Positions 1 through 8,530 of a DNA stretch of 64,000 nt are shown here, one piece after another. The stretch's first letter is position 1, and each line of letters begins with the position of its first letter. Where the stretch lies: positions 1 through 64,000 of the forward strand of contig CAUJIO010000069.1 in the NCBI GenBank assembly GCA_963205315.1, written 5' to 3'. The stretch comes from Pseudomonadota bacterium. Lineage in GTDB: Bacteria > Pseudomonadota > Alphaproteobacteria > Rhizobiales > Aestuariivirgaceae. Both the position numbers and the translations under genes were made by a program. The notes beneath the pieces are model-generated. The model was not told where the DNA came from. It searched no databases and saw only the letters and a list, made by a program, of their open reading frames with translations.

Positions 1-2318
1 GCATCCTCATTGCGCTTCAGTGCAACCAATGTCATGCCCAGATGATACCTAGCAATTGGCTCGTTGGGCAGGTCCTTGACGACTGCCTTCAGCAGATCCG
101 CCGCACGATCATATTCACCGCGGCGATAGGCAATCCAGCCGAGGGTGTCCTTGTACTGCGGAATGGCAATACTCTCCAGGCGCCGGGAGATCTGATAGGC
201 TCGATCAAAGCTCGCCTGGTCGGTCCGGTAGTCCGCCAGAAGGCTCGCGAGGTTGTTGATGATGACCCCTGCGTCCGGTGTCGCCGCGAACTGGGCCTCA
301 TAGATCTTGATCGCATCCTCCATGCGGTTGCTTCTCTCCATGAGTCCCGCCAGGGACAGGGACAGAGTGCCATCGCCGGGTATTTTCGTCAGAGCATCCT
401 TGAGGGTGGCTTCGGCCTGATCCGCCTGCCCCGCACTCAAATAGTGGCCGGCCAGCGCCCGATAACCGATGGCATTGGACGGTTGGCTCTCGATGGCCTT
501 CCGGTACAGGGCTTCTGCCTCGGCCGGTTTCTTGAGGTAGGCCTTTACGCCACCAAGCAGTACCTGTGCCTCGGCATTTTTCGGGTTGGCGGTGATCGCC
601 GCGTTGAGGAAGGTTTCGGCTTCATCCGTCTTGCCCGACTGGACATAGGCCTGGACCACGTTCGCCAGCGGCCGTACGGGCAATGCCTCAGCCCCGGCGG
701 TTCCCTGCAACGATGATATTACTTCGCCATACTTCTTCTGCCGCATCAGGGCATCGCTGAGGATGGCCTGCCCTGCCCCGCTGGTGTCACCCAGAGATTT
801 GATTTTTTCAGCGATCTTCTGTGCCTCTTCCGCCTCGCCCAGTCCGAGTTTCACGCGGCCCAGAGTCGAGAGCAGTTGAACATTGTCGGGATTGGCAGCG
901 AGGGCATCGCTCAGCACTGATACAGCAGGCGCCGTCTTGTCGCGCGCCACCAGGAAGTTCACGTACTCGATCGTCACTTGCGGACTGTAGTTCGATTGCT
1001 TGGCGGCTTCTGCATACCGGTCCACCGCCAGATCAATCGAGCCCATGCGCTCGTAGGAGCGGGCGAGAATGAGCATCAGCGGCACTGACTGCGGTGTCTG
1101 GTTCAGGGCTTCGCGTGCATCGGCAATCGCGCCATCCGTATCGCCGCGGGCGAGCTTGAGTGTTGCGCGCAACGACAGGCCTTCGGCGTTCTTTGCGTCA
1201 GCTGCCAGAAGCGCATCAACCACAGTGGAAGCAGCTTTCTCGTCCTTGCTGTCGATCAGCATGGATGCCAGGAGCACGCGGGCCTTGGCCACGTCCTCGG
1301 CCGGTTCACCCTTGGCAATGACCTGCTCGACGGTCGCCTTTGCGGCATCGAGTTTACCGGCATTGAAATCCATCCGTGCAGCGGCGAGCTTGTAGGTGAC
1401 GACATCCGGGTGCTCTTTCATTAGCCGGTCGAGTTCGGCGCGGCCGGCTTCCATACCCCGGTTGTCGACGATGAAGCCGACAAGTCCAAGCGCTGTTTCC
1501 GGATCGTCCGGCTTTGCAGCGGCAAGCTTGCGGATTTCGGCTTCGGCTTCGTCGACCCGCTTGCGCGACAGCAAGAACGCCAACAGCGGTTTGCGCAACT
1601 CGAGAACGTCAGGAAATGTCTCTGCAATCTGCCGCAGGCTGGCTTCAAGCTTCACATCGTCCTTGTCCATCTCGTAAAGCCGCGCCTTGAACAGCATCAG
1701 CCCGAGGTTCTTGGGATCGCCCTGCAGGCCGCGGTCGATAAACTGCATGGCCTCCTTGTTGTTGCCATCGGCCATGGCGAGGGCGGCCAGCACCCCATGC
1801 GCATCGGCATTGTCGGGATTGAGCGCCAGCGCCTTTTCGGCATCCGCCTTGGCACCTTCGCGATCATTCAGCCGGAACAACACGGCCGCCCGCAGCGCCA
1901 GGACCGCCGTGTCGTCCTTTTTCAGGTCATTGGCGGCATTGGCATGGATGAGGGCCTGATCGGTCTGCTGTGCCGCAAGCAGGAACGTTCCCAGCTTGAC
2001 ATGCGCATTGACGTTCTTCGCATCGAGTTCGAGGGTCCGGTTCAGCGCCCCCATGGCACCGGCGATGTTGCCAGCCTTTTCCTCGACCAGCGCCAGGCCT
2101 TCCCAGGCCGCTGCCAGCTTTTCGTTATACTTGATGGCATTCCGGAACTCGAGGCCGGCGCGAACGAATTCGCCCTTGGCGACAAGCTCGTTGCCGCTCT
2201 GGTAATGCGCCTCCGCCCTTTGCTCTGGAGATGAGCAGGCGGCGAGTGCGACGAGGGGAACTGCGACAACGAGGGCGCGCGAATACCACGCAGCCCGCTT
2301 CCATAACCGTTGGTTCAT
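1..2318 (-). CDS. TPR-repeat lipoprotein, PrsT-like, C-terminus cut by window edge
   Basis: The frame is open from an ATG at 2318 to the left edge, giving about 772 residues without a stop. The N-terminus is basic and then hydrophobic and ends in a lipobox (VALAAC, Cys28), so it should be a lipidated periplasmic or outer-membrane protein. The rest is a chain of about 34-residue tetratricopeptide units (for example LPNEPIARYHLGMTLVALKR near the left edge). Length and layout match the PEP-CTERM/exosortase-associated TPR lipoprotein family (PrsT, usually about 900 residues), but no exosortase or EPS gene lies in view, so that link is inference. An AAGAAG-type ribosome site precedes the ATG. Confidence 0.8.
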   Translation of the reverse strand, partial: MNQRLWKRAAWYSRALVVAVPLVALAACSSPEQRAEAHYQSGNELVAKGEFVRAGLEFRNAIKYNEKLAAAWEGLALVEEKAGNIAGAMGALNRTLELDAKNVNAHVKLGTFLLAAQQTDQALIHANAANDLKKDDTAVLALRAAVLFRLNDREGAKADAEKALALNPDNADAHGVLAALAMADGNNKEAMQFIDRGLQGDPKNLGLMLFKARLYEMDKDDVKLEASLRQIAETFPDVLELRKPLLAFLLSRKRVDEAEAEIRKLAAAKPDDPETALGLVGFIVDNRGMEAGRAELDRLMKEHPDVVTYKLAAARMDFNAGKLDAAKATVEQVIAKGEPAEDVAKARVLLASMLIDSKDEKAASTVVDALLAADAKNAEGLSLRATLKLARGDTDGAIADAREALNQTPQSVPLMLILARSYERMGSIDLAVDRYAEAAKQSNYSPQVTIEYVNFLVARDKTAPAVSVLSDALAANPDNVQLLSTLGRVKLGLGEAEEAQKIAEKIKSLGDTSGAGQAILSDALMRQKKYGEVISSLQGTAGAEALPVRPLANVVQAYVQSGKTDEAETFLNAAITANPKNAEAQVLLGGVKAYLKKPAEAEALYRKAIESQPSNAIGYRALAGHYLSAGQADQAEATLKDALTKIPGDGTLSLSLAGLMERSNRMEDAIKIYEAQFAATPDAGVIINNLASLLADYRTDQASFDRAYQISRRLESIAIPQYKDTLGWIAYRRGEYDRAADLLKAVVKDLPNEPIARYHLGMTLVALKRNED

Positions 2319-2452
2319 GTGATGCCGTCTTCTTATGTTAAAACTTAATCAGGATTTAAGGATCATAATCGACTTTGCGGTGAAATCTAGGCTGACCCGA
2401 GGCCAGGATCGGTCTCTCTGGAGTTTACCTTAATAGCGCTCTCGATCATCAC

Positions 2453-2470
2453 GAACGCGTGATCACGTTC
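2453..2470. promoter_or_regulatory. Inverted repeat upstream of uvrB
   Basis: GAACG and CGTTC arms flank the 8-base centre CGTGATCA; the inner CGTGATCACG is itself a perfect palindrome. It lies between the divergent TPR lipoprotein gene and uvrB, about 55 bp before the putative uvrB -35 box. It does not have the GAAC-N7-GAAC spacing of an alphaproteobacterial LexA box, so its binding protein is unknown. Confidence 0.3.
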
Positions 2471-2523
2471 CAGCCGTCAGCCGCACCCCTCGTCTCCTGA
2501 CACGCACTGGCAGCAGCAGGTCC

Positions 2524-2551
2524 TTGCCGCACGCCAATTACCATCTATATC
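2524..2551 (+). promoter_or_regulatory. Putative uvrB promoter
   Basis: TTGCCG (2524-2529) and TATATC (2546-2551) are separated by 16 bp. The expected start of transcription, about 2558, is only about four bases before the ATG at 2562, and no Shine-Dalgarno sequence is visible, so uvrB may be translated from a leaderless or nearly leaderless mRNA. Confidence 0.4.
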
Positions 2552-2561
2552 TCATCCCACC

Positions 2562-4838
2562 ATGGGACATTCACGTCAGGACGGCGGATTCGCCGAAGCG
2601 CCGCAAGCGCCGATCGAGGGTTATCCGCTCATTCCGGTGACGGAGGGCTTGGGCCCCCTGCGGCCCGAGTTCACGCCCAACGCCGAATACACCCCGGTCA
2701 AGCCGCCGAAACCGGAGAAATCCGACGGCGGCCGCATCCTCAAGACCGTCTCGCCCTATGAGCCGAAGGGCGACCAGCCCACGGCGATCGCCGAACTCGT
2801 CGCCGGGGTGAACGCCCATGAGCGCGACCAGGTTCTGCTGGGCGTCACCGGCTCCGGCAAGACCTTCACCATGGCCAAGATCATCGAGGCCACCCAGCGC
2901 CCGGCCTTGATCCTCGCCCCCAACAAGACGCTCGCCGCCCAGCTCTATGGCGAGTTCCAGAGCTTCTTCCCCGAGAACGCGGTGGAATATTTCGTCTCCT
3001 ACTACGACTACTACACGCCCGAGGCCTATGTGCCGCGCTCCGACACCTATATCGAGAAGGAGTCGGCCATCAACGAGCAGATCGACCGCATGCGCCACTC
3101 GGCCACGCGCTCGCTGCTTGAACGCGACGACGTCGTGGTGGTGGCCTCGGTCTCCTGCATCTACGGCATCGGCGACGTCGAGACCTATTCCGCCATGGCC
3201 TTCCAGCTGAAGAAGGGCCAACGCACCCCGCAAAGGCAATTGCTCGCCGATCTCGTGGCGCTCCACTACAAGCGCAACGACCAGAATTTCGTCCGTGGCA
3301 CATTCCGCGTGCGCGGCGACACCATCGAGCTCTTCCCCTCGCATTTCGAGGACCGCGCCTGGCGCATCTCGCTGTTCGGCGACGAGATCGAATCCATTTC
3401 GGAGTTCGATCCCTTGACCGGCCAGCGCGCCGCCGAGCTGGAGCAGATCAAGATCTACTCCAACTCGCACTATGTGACGCCGAAGCCGACGCTCGAACAG
3501 GCCGTCTCCCGCATCAAGAACGACCTGCGCATCCGCCTCGCCGAGTTCAACGCCGCCGGCCGGTTGCTGGAAGCCCAGCGGCTCGAACAGCGCACCATGT
3601 TCGACATCGAGATGATGATGGCCACCGGCTCCTGCGCCGGCATCGAGAACTATTCGCGCTACCTCACTGGCCGCAAGCCCGGCGAGCCGCCGCCCACCCT
3701 GTTCGAATACCTGCCGGACAACGCGCTGGTCTTCATTGACGAAAGCCATGTCACCATCCCGCAGATCGGCGGCATGTTCAGGGGCGACTTCAACCGCAAG
3801 GCGACGCTGGCCGAATATGGCTTCCGCCTGCCCTCCTGCATCGACAACCGTCCCTTACGCTTCGAGGAATGGGACGCCATGCGGCCGCAGACCATCTGCG
3901 TCTCGGCCACTCCCGGCGGCTGGGAGATGAAGCAGACCGGCGGCGTCTTCGCGGAGCAGGTCATCCGCCCCACCGGCCTCATCGATCCACCGGTCATCAT
4001 CCGCCCGGTCAAGACCCAGGTCGACGATCTCGTCGACGAATGCAAACAGGTGGCGCTGGCCGGCTACCGCACGCTGGTGACCACCCTCACCAAGCGGATG
4101 GCCGAGGACTTGACCGAATACATGCATGAACAGGGCATCCGCGTCCGCTACATGCATTCCGACATCGACACGCTGGAGCGCATCGAGATCATCCGCGACT
4201 TGCGCCTCGGCGCCTTCGACGTGCTGATCGGCATCAACCTGCTGCGCGAGGGCCTCGACATTCCCGAATGCGCCCTCGTCGCGATTCTGGATGCCGACAA
4301 GGAAGGCTTCCTGCGCTCCGAGACGTCATTGATCCAGACCATCGGCCGCGCCGCCCGCAATGTCGACGGCAAGGTCATCCTCTATGCCGACAGGATCACC
4401 GGCTCGATGGAACGCGCCATCGCCGAGACCGACCGCCGCCGCGAAAAGCAGGTCGCCTACAACGAGGCCAACGGCATCACGCCGCAATCGATCAAGCGCA
4501 ACATCAGCGACATCCTGAAGAGCGTCTACGAGCAGGACCACGTCACGGCGGATATCGAAACCCCGCTCATCGGCCACAATCTCGAAAAGATCCTGGCCGA
4601 CATGGAAAAGCGCATGCGCGAGGCCGCCGCCAACCTCGAATTCGAGGAAGCCGCCCGCCTGCGCGACGAGGTCAAGCGCCTGAAAGCCGTCGAACTCGCC
4701 GTCATGGAAGACCCCACCGCACGCCAATCCGCCATCGAGGACGCCAGCGCCAGCTGGCCCAAACCGAAGGGCGAGCGGAAGGCGGGATCAAAGGCGGGAA
4801 AACCGGGGACAAGGGCGTTCAGGGGGCCTAAAAGGTAG
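2562..4838 (+). CDS. uvrB: UvrABC system protein B (excision nuclease helicase subunit)
   Basis: UvrB is the damage-verifying helicase-like subunit of nucleotide excision repair; it is loaded by UvrA and recruits UvrC, whose gene is at 48885-50765. The 758 residues show Walker A GVTGSGKT (94-101), the beta-hairpin [12 protein letters not shown] (about 147-158) that locks on DNA, the Walker B DESH motif (about 395), the GRAARN helicase motif and a C-terminal UVR domain (about 680-715). An extension of about 60 residues before the core, and a basic Gly/Lys/Arg tail, make it longer than the roughly 670-residue E. coli protein; such an extension is usual in Rhizobiales. No good ribosome site precedes the ATG, and the next in-frame Met lies inside the helicase core. 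Confidence 0.97.
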   Translation: MGHSRQDGGFAEAPQAPIEGYPLIPVTEGLGPLRPEFTPNAEYTPVKPPKPEKSDGGRILKTVSPYEPKGDQPTAIAELVAGVNAHERDQVLLGVTGSGKTFTMAKIIEATQRPALILAPNKTLAAQLYGEFQSFFPENAVEYFVSYYDYYTPEAYVPRSDTYIEKESAINEQIDRMRHSATRSLLERDDVVVVASVSCIYGIGDVETYSAMAFQLKKGQRTPQRQLLADLVALHYKRNDQNFVRGTFRVRGDTIELFPSHFEDRAWRISLFGDEIESISEFDPLTGQRAAELEQIKIYSNSHYVTPKPTLEQAVSRIKNDLRIRLAEFNAAGRLLEAQRLEQRTMFDIEMMMATGSCAGIENYSRYLTGRKPGEPPPTLFEYLPDNALVFIDESHVTIPQIGGMFRGDFNRKATLAEYGFRLPSCIDNRPLRFEEWDAMRPQTICVSATPGGWEMKQTGGVFAEQVIRPTGLIDPPVIIRPVKTQVDDLVDECKQVALAGYRTLVTTLTKRMAEDLTEYMHEQGIRVRYMHSDIDTLERIEIIRDLRLGAFDVLIGINLLREGLDIPECALVAILDADKEGFLRSETSLIQTIGRAARNVDGKVILYADRITGSMERAIAETDRRREKQVAYNEANGITPQSIKRNISDILKSVYEQDHVTADIETPLIGHNLEKILADMEKRMREAAANLEFEEAARLRDEVKRLKAVELAVMEDPTARQSAIEDASASWPKPKGERKAGSKAGKPGTRAFRGPKR

Positions 4839-4956
4839 TCGACGGTACTTCTGTTGGTCGCAAACTTTCATTGAGGAAACAGAGTAGAGGGTGCTCAACT
4901 CGACCAAGGCGCTCCAATAATCTCTCAGGCCGTCTCTAAAGGTGGCATGATATCGC

Positions 4957-5598
4957 TTAAGTACGCATGAATTTCTTTGTGGATGCAAGATTCAGAACGT
5001 CCGTCTTAAACCACTCCATAATTTCCATGATTTCATCAACTAATTCTTCCCAATCTTTCATTTTCAGATCTAAGTACTCGCCGTGCACAATATGATTACG
5101 TCTGTAGACAAGGCTCTTGTCAATTAGGTTGTATTTTGTGGAGTATGCAGTTGTATCCATATCAAGAGTGGTTGCAATGTTTTCAAAAACTTGAGAGCTG
5201 AGATTTGATTCAGTATCAATTGCACTTGTTAGGTTGAGAGAGGCCCTCTCACCAAGACCAGCCAAAAGAAAGTCGATAATCTGTCGATTAGTTTGAGATT
5301 TCTTTGACTCACCCAGAATGGAGAGCTTACCCTTCACTCCGAGAACAATGAAGTTACTATTAAGATCTTTGAACTTGTGACCTTGAGCGTTAACATACGA
5401 AATATAGGCCAAGGAAGTACATTTTATGAACCCCTCCCAATGCGCGTAGAGCAGAGCCACCCCAGACCTTATAATAGTTTTGAGGATATTGGGGCTAGAA
5501 GATTTTGCTTGAGTTCTAAGGTACAAGATCTCTTTTTTTCTCCATGACAAGTCGGCATCCAGAGCGTCTTGTAGTTGGGTTAGAGTTTTGATTTTCAT
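4957..5598 (-). CDS. HEPN-domain protein, MAE_28990/MAE_18760-like, putative RNase effector
   Basis: 213 residues, nearly all helical. The N-terminal half has LLYAHWEGFIK (50-60), which I recall as a conserved block of the MAE_28990/MAE_18760 HEPN family, and the C-terminal half has RNHIVH (167-172), an exact R-N-x3-H HEPN catalytic motif. HEPN proteins with this motif are usually metal-independent RNases acting as toxins or in abortive infection. It lies 16 bp after the DUF262 gene on the same strand, with no Shine-Dalgarno sequence of its own, so translation is probably coupled to it. The DNA is strikingly AT-rich against its surroundings, which suggests transfer. Activity and target are inferred. 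Confidence 0.75.
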   Translation of the reverse strand: MKIKTLTQLQDALDADLSWRKKEILYLRTQAKSSSPNILKTIIRSGVALLYAHWEGFIKCTSLAYISYVNAQGHKFKDLNSNFIVLGVKGKLSILGESKKSQTNRQIIDFLLAGLGERASLNLTSAIDTESNLSSQVFENIATTLDMDTTAYSTKYNLIDKSLVYRRNHIVHGEYLDLKMKDWEELVDEIMEIMEWFKTDVLNLASTKKFMRT

Positions 5599-5614
5599 GA
5601 GGAGCAGAGATCAA

Positions 5615-6721
5615 CTAGGGCTTCAGAAATTGTTTTGCTAGGGGGAGCAAATTGCTAAGCCGAGTAGTGCCACGAACCCCCGCCCCAGAATTGGACGTAA
5701 AGACAGGATCATTCCAGAGGTCTTTGGCTCGACTTATCAAATGACTCTTTCTTTTTGCTTGCGTCATCTTCATGATAGCTTTGATATTTGAAGATACGCC
5801 TGTTGCCATTACCTCAAATACCGAGATCAAAAACTTGCCCTTGAAGGTACTGCCGTCCCACCTCTTAAATGCAGACTCTCCTAGAGCTAGATCTAACTCT
5901 CGGAATGTATTCTGAAACACTTTAGTTTCAGAGGCAAGATTCAACGATCCGGGTTGAGCAAGCTTATACAGAGCATCATCTAAATACTCGTGGACATCTA
6001 GGCCCTTCGAATATGGTATGTTTCGGAAAGCAAGAAATCTCAATACCAACTCGACGCCCGCTTGAGCTTCAATTGCATCCGGCGTTTGAGCAGTGGTTTT
6101 CACGAATTCTTCAAATTTTGAACAGCTCACAAGCCAGTCAAAAAACTCCTTGTTGATCATTACTGCAATGCTATTCCGAACTTCTTGTTCAGTCAGTGAA
6201 ACACCACCCGTATTCAGCCTCTGAAACAATTCAAACTTTGCTTGGCTGTCACTTTCTTTTTTTAGTATCTCGACCCGCAGTCGAGCTCTTTTGATGTCTA
6301 TCTGAAGTGACGAACCAATTCCATCATTTGCTTTTTTGCTAGATGCAATCCACCGTTTACCTTCCAAACTGGGCAATAACTTTGTTCCACTTAGGACCAA
6401 AGACTGAATCGCCTCCCCCGTACCGTTCTTTAAGTTACCCGAAAATTGAAGTAGGGTTGACACTCTTTGTAGGCCGTCAACTAGTTCCCAAATTCCAGAT
6501 TCGTCCTGGAATACGAATATCGGTGGTATCGGAATGCCCAAAAGTATCGATTCAATAAATCGGGTCTTCCGCGACTCATCCCATCGGAACAGTCTTTGAA
6601 AGACTGGATCAATCTTGAGTTCTTCATTCTTGTAAAGGTTTATCAATTCGCCCATAGACATTTCGTAGCCATCGGTGACAATGGTTCGTCTGGCTACTTT
6701 GATTTCTTGGTCTAGCGACAT
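5615..6721 (-). CDS. DUF262 (ParB/Srx-like) domain protein
   Basis: 368 residues. The N-terminal third is a DUF262 domain: IDPVFQRLFRW (about 37-47), then GIPIPPIFV and the signature DGLQR (82-86), which in this fold helps bind or hydrolyse nucleotides or nick DNA. A second conserved block, RLNTGGVSLTEQEVRNSI, lies in the middle. DUF262 domains occur in GmrSD-type restriction enzymes and many conflict systems; this protein lacks the DUF1524 HNH nuclease half of GmrSD. It is the first gene of a two-gene operon with the HEPN protein and has its own promoter. Whether it is sensor, antitoxin or second effector cannot be read from sequence. The DNA is AT-rich like its partner. Confidence 0.85.
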   Translation of the reverse strand: MSLDQEIKVARRTIVTDGYEMSMGELINLYKNEELKIDPVFQRLFRWDESRKTRFIESILLGIPIPPIFVFQDESGIWELVDGLQRVSTLLQFSGNLKNGTGEAIQSLVLSGTKLLPSLEGKRWIASSKKANDGIGSSLQIDIKRARLRVEILKKESDSQAKFELFQRLNTGGVSLTEQEVRNSIAVMINKEFFDWLVSCSKFEEFVKTTAQTPDAIEAQAGVELVLRFLAFRNIPYSKGLDVHEYLDDALYKLAQPGSLNLASETKVFQNTFRELDLALGESAFKRWDGSTFKGKFLISVFEVMATGVSSNIKAIMKMTQAKRKSHLISRAKDLWNDPVFTSNSGAGVRGTTRLSNLLPLAKQFLKP

Positions 6722-6748
6722 ATTTGGGCCCTATTGCTCGTAGCGCGG

Positions 6749-6777
6749 ATCATTCTGCTAAAACGTCCTTAGGTCAA
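6749..6777 (-). promoter_or_regulatory. Putative promoter of the DUF262-HEPN operon
   Basis: On the minus strand, TTGACC (6772-6777) and AATGAT (6749-6754) have a 17-bp spacer, a good sigma-70-type match. Transcription would begin near 6742, leaving a leader of about 20 bases before the ATG at 6721. It sits at the edge of the AT-rich segment, so the module appears to carry its own promoter. Confidence 0.5.
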
Positions 6778-6906
6778 CTCTTAGTTCGGGATGCGCCCGG
6801 ATTCTGCAGAAACGAACTCAAACCCGAGACGTTGGAACCCGGTCGCATCGCAGAACATCCGGTGGGTCGCATGTTTCGCGACCGCGCGCTGTCACACCAC
6901 TGGCTT

Positions 6907-7311
6907 TTATAGGCCTCCGCTCGCCCCTCTCCAAAGCCGCCCCGCCAGCCATCCCCCGATCACGAAGTCAATCGTCCCACAAAACCCCGGCCACCACACG
7001 GGCATGCCGGGGTTGGTGACCAGCGCGTGGTGGACGAAGAAATCGAAAAACCCATGCCCGGCGATGCCGGCCGCCGCCAGCCACAGGCTCGCCTTGAAGC
7101 CGAGCACCGCGACGCCTGCGAACACCAGACCGGCGGCGATCTCGATCATCAGCGTCGCCGGTTGCGACGCGCCCATCACCGCGAACAGCACATAGTAGGA
7201 GGCGATGACGATGAGCGCCGTCGGGTAGAAGGCGCGATCGCGGTCGAAACCGCTTAACCCGGCAAAGCCGCCAACGCCGACGCCCAGCACCGCGCCCACG
7301 AGATATTCCAT
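6907..7311 (-). CDS. DUF6010-like small integral membrane protein
   Basis: 134 residues, about four hydrophobic segments. The second half contains HGFFDFFVHH followed by MPVWWPGFCGTID, a His- and Trp-rich block that I associate with the DUF6010 family; no function is known for it. The start at 7311 is preferred over an upstream Met at 7347 because GGGGGAGGGAG lies six bases before it. It begins the very GC-rich segment right of the AT-rich island and ends downstream of it; no partner gene is evident. Family assignment is from recall. Confidence 0.65.
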   Translation of the reverse strand: MEYLVGAVLGVGVGGFAGLSGFDRDRAFYPTALIVIASYYVLFAVMGASQPATLMIEIAAGLVFAGVAVLGFKASLWLAAAGIAGHGFFDFFVHHALVTNPGMPVWWPGFCGTIDFVIGGWLAGRLWRGASGGL

Positions 7312-7378
7312 GCGATCTCCCTCCCCCGGATTGTGAAACGCCGGCACGAAGGCACCGCGACGGCGCCTGCACCGCGCG

Positions 7379-7708
7379 TCAGGCCGCCCTTGGCTTGATC
7401 GCCTCCAGCGTCTTTCCCAATGCGCGGCGCTGCTGCCGCAGGTCGATATCCATCTGCAGACGCAAGAAGAACCCTTCGCTCAAACCAAAATAGCGCGTGA
7501 GGCGTAAATCGGTGTCAGCCGTGACGGCGCGCTTGCCAAGAACGATCTCGTTGATGCGGCGCGGCGGCACCGATACTGCGCGGGCCAGTGCGTTCTGCGA
7601 CAGGTCCATCGGCTTCAGGAATTCCTCCAGCAGGATTTCGCCCACCGTTGGAATCTCCAGAAACTCCTCCCGATCAGTGGTAGTCGCAGATTTCAACGTC
7701 TTCGGCAT
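7379..7708 (-). CDS. higA: HigA-type antitoxin, helix-turn-helix
   Basis: 109 residues with an XRE-type helix-turn-helix (about 33-75: LSQNALARAVSVPPRRINEI, then TADTDLRLTRYFGLSEGFF), the arrangement of HigA/VapI antitoxins. It would neutralise HigB and, with it, repress their shared promoter. It follows higB, the usual order in hig loci, and overlaps the higB end by 35 bp in another frame. The N-terminal 20 residues look unstructured, which is common in antitoxins. Confidence 0.9.
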   Translation of the reverse strand: MPKTLKSATTTDREEFLEIPTVGEILLEEFLKPMDLSQNALARAVSVPPRRINEIVLGKRAVTADTDLRLTRYFGLSEGFFLRLQMDIDLRQQRRALGKTLEAIKPRAA

Positions 7709-7955
7709 GTTCCTTCACCCATCGAAAACAGATACGCCACTGGTCATTGATGCGGATCGACCATTGCCCATCGCGATTGCCTTTCAGCATTTCGAGACGA
7801 TTGCCAGGTGGCACCCGCAAGTCATCCACACGTATAGCCGCCTCGATCATCTGTAGCTTGCGAAGCGCAACACGCAAAATGTCCGGCGGCAATCGCCTCG
7901 GCCGGATGCCTTGCCAGACGAGTTCGGTTTCACGCGCCGCAAAACTCCGGATCAT
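7674..7955 (-). CDS. higB: HigB-type toxin, RelE superfamily
   Basis: 93 residues beginning MIRSF, with the RelE/HigB features LKGNRDGQWSIRINDQWRIC and a C-terminal DVEICDYH. HigB toxins cut mRNA on the ribosome. The ATG at 7955 is chosen because an upstream in-frame ATG (7973) lies inside the promoter. Predicted transcription starts at about 7955-7956, so the message may be leaderless. higA follows and overlaps by 35 bp. Confidence 0.9.
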   Translation of the reverse strand: MIRSFAARETELVWQGIRPRRLPPDILRVALRKLQMIEAAIRVDDLRVPPGNRLEMLKGNRDGQWSIRINDQWRICFRWVKEHAEDVEICDYH

Positions 7956-7961
7956 GTGGGG

Positions 7962-7998
7962 TTTATAACGCAACGCGTTACATAACGCAATACGTTAT
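7962..7998 (-). promoter_or_regulatory. higBA promoter with two overlapping operators
   Basis: Minus-strand -35 TTGCGT (7985-7990) and -10 TATAAA (7962-7967) are spaced by exactly 17 bp. Two inverted repeats cover them: TAACGC-AAC-GCGTTA at 7966-7980 and ATAACG-N5-CGTTAT at 7982-7998, with half-sites 17 bp apart. This is the expected target of HigA or the HigBA complex for conditional autorepression. Confidence 0.75.
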
Positions 7999-8530
7999 AT
8001 CCTGCCCGCGTCATGACCAAGGCCGCCGGATTACCCAATCTTCTTGACTTTATTCCTATTTCATGTATCTTCATCCCCGTCCCTCCCCGCTTCGGGGTCC
8101 TGCTCATGACGGTGAGCTCGGATGGGGTGGGATGGCAGGCCTGCGGGCTCCGGCAAACGTAGCCGGGGCTTCCGGGGGCGGGCGGATGATCCCCGCGGAT
8201 ACTACGATCCGCGCGCCGTATGGCAGTTAGGCAGCCGAGAGGCGTGGCCGAAGTGATCTCCGCTCCGCGAAGAAGTCCTGCCGGATCGCGGGCGCTGTCC
8301 AGCGCTCCACCGCCAGCCTCACCGCTGGCATATTCGCGCCGGCCAGCGCCCGCGCCTCCCACACCGAAACTCAGCTTGGCGAGAGGTTTCGGGAAGGGAA
8401 CAGGTTTTCCTTGAGGGACACATGTCACCCTCGCAAAGGCGGACGCATGCCTCGCCTGCCCGCAACCGCAGTTGCGCTCCGCACCGCAATGGGTCCATCC
8501 TCGCAACACACCGTGCCACAGGACTTTCGC
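7999..8530. other. Gene-poor GC-rich stretch
   Basis: Between the higBA promoter and the aminotransferase start I see no convincing gene on either strand, no RNA gene and no terminator with a T-run. Long open frames here are artefacts of high G+C and run antisense through the aminotransferase. The interval contains several G/C-rich short hairpins but no ordered repeat. Confidence 0.5.

Noticed and set aside
2453-2470. LexA box before uvrB
   Set aside because: The alphaproteobacterial LexA site is a direct repeat with 7-base spacing; here the arms are inverted and 10 bases separate GAAC and GTTC.
2571-3749. 392-codon minus-strand frame inside uvrB
   Set aside because: It mirrors uvrB codons, is low-complexity and has no ribosome site or motif.
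6865-6883. GGTCGC-N7-GCGACC hairpin as a terminator between the DUF6010-like gene and the DUF262 promoter
   Set aside because: No T-run follows on either strand, and it lies in a region without transcripts that need ending there.
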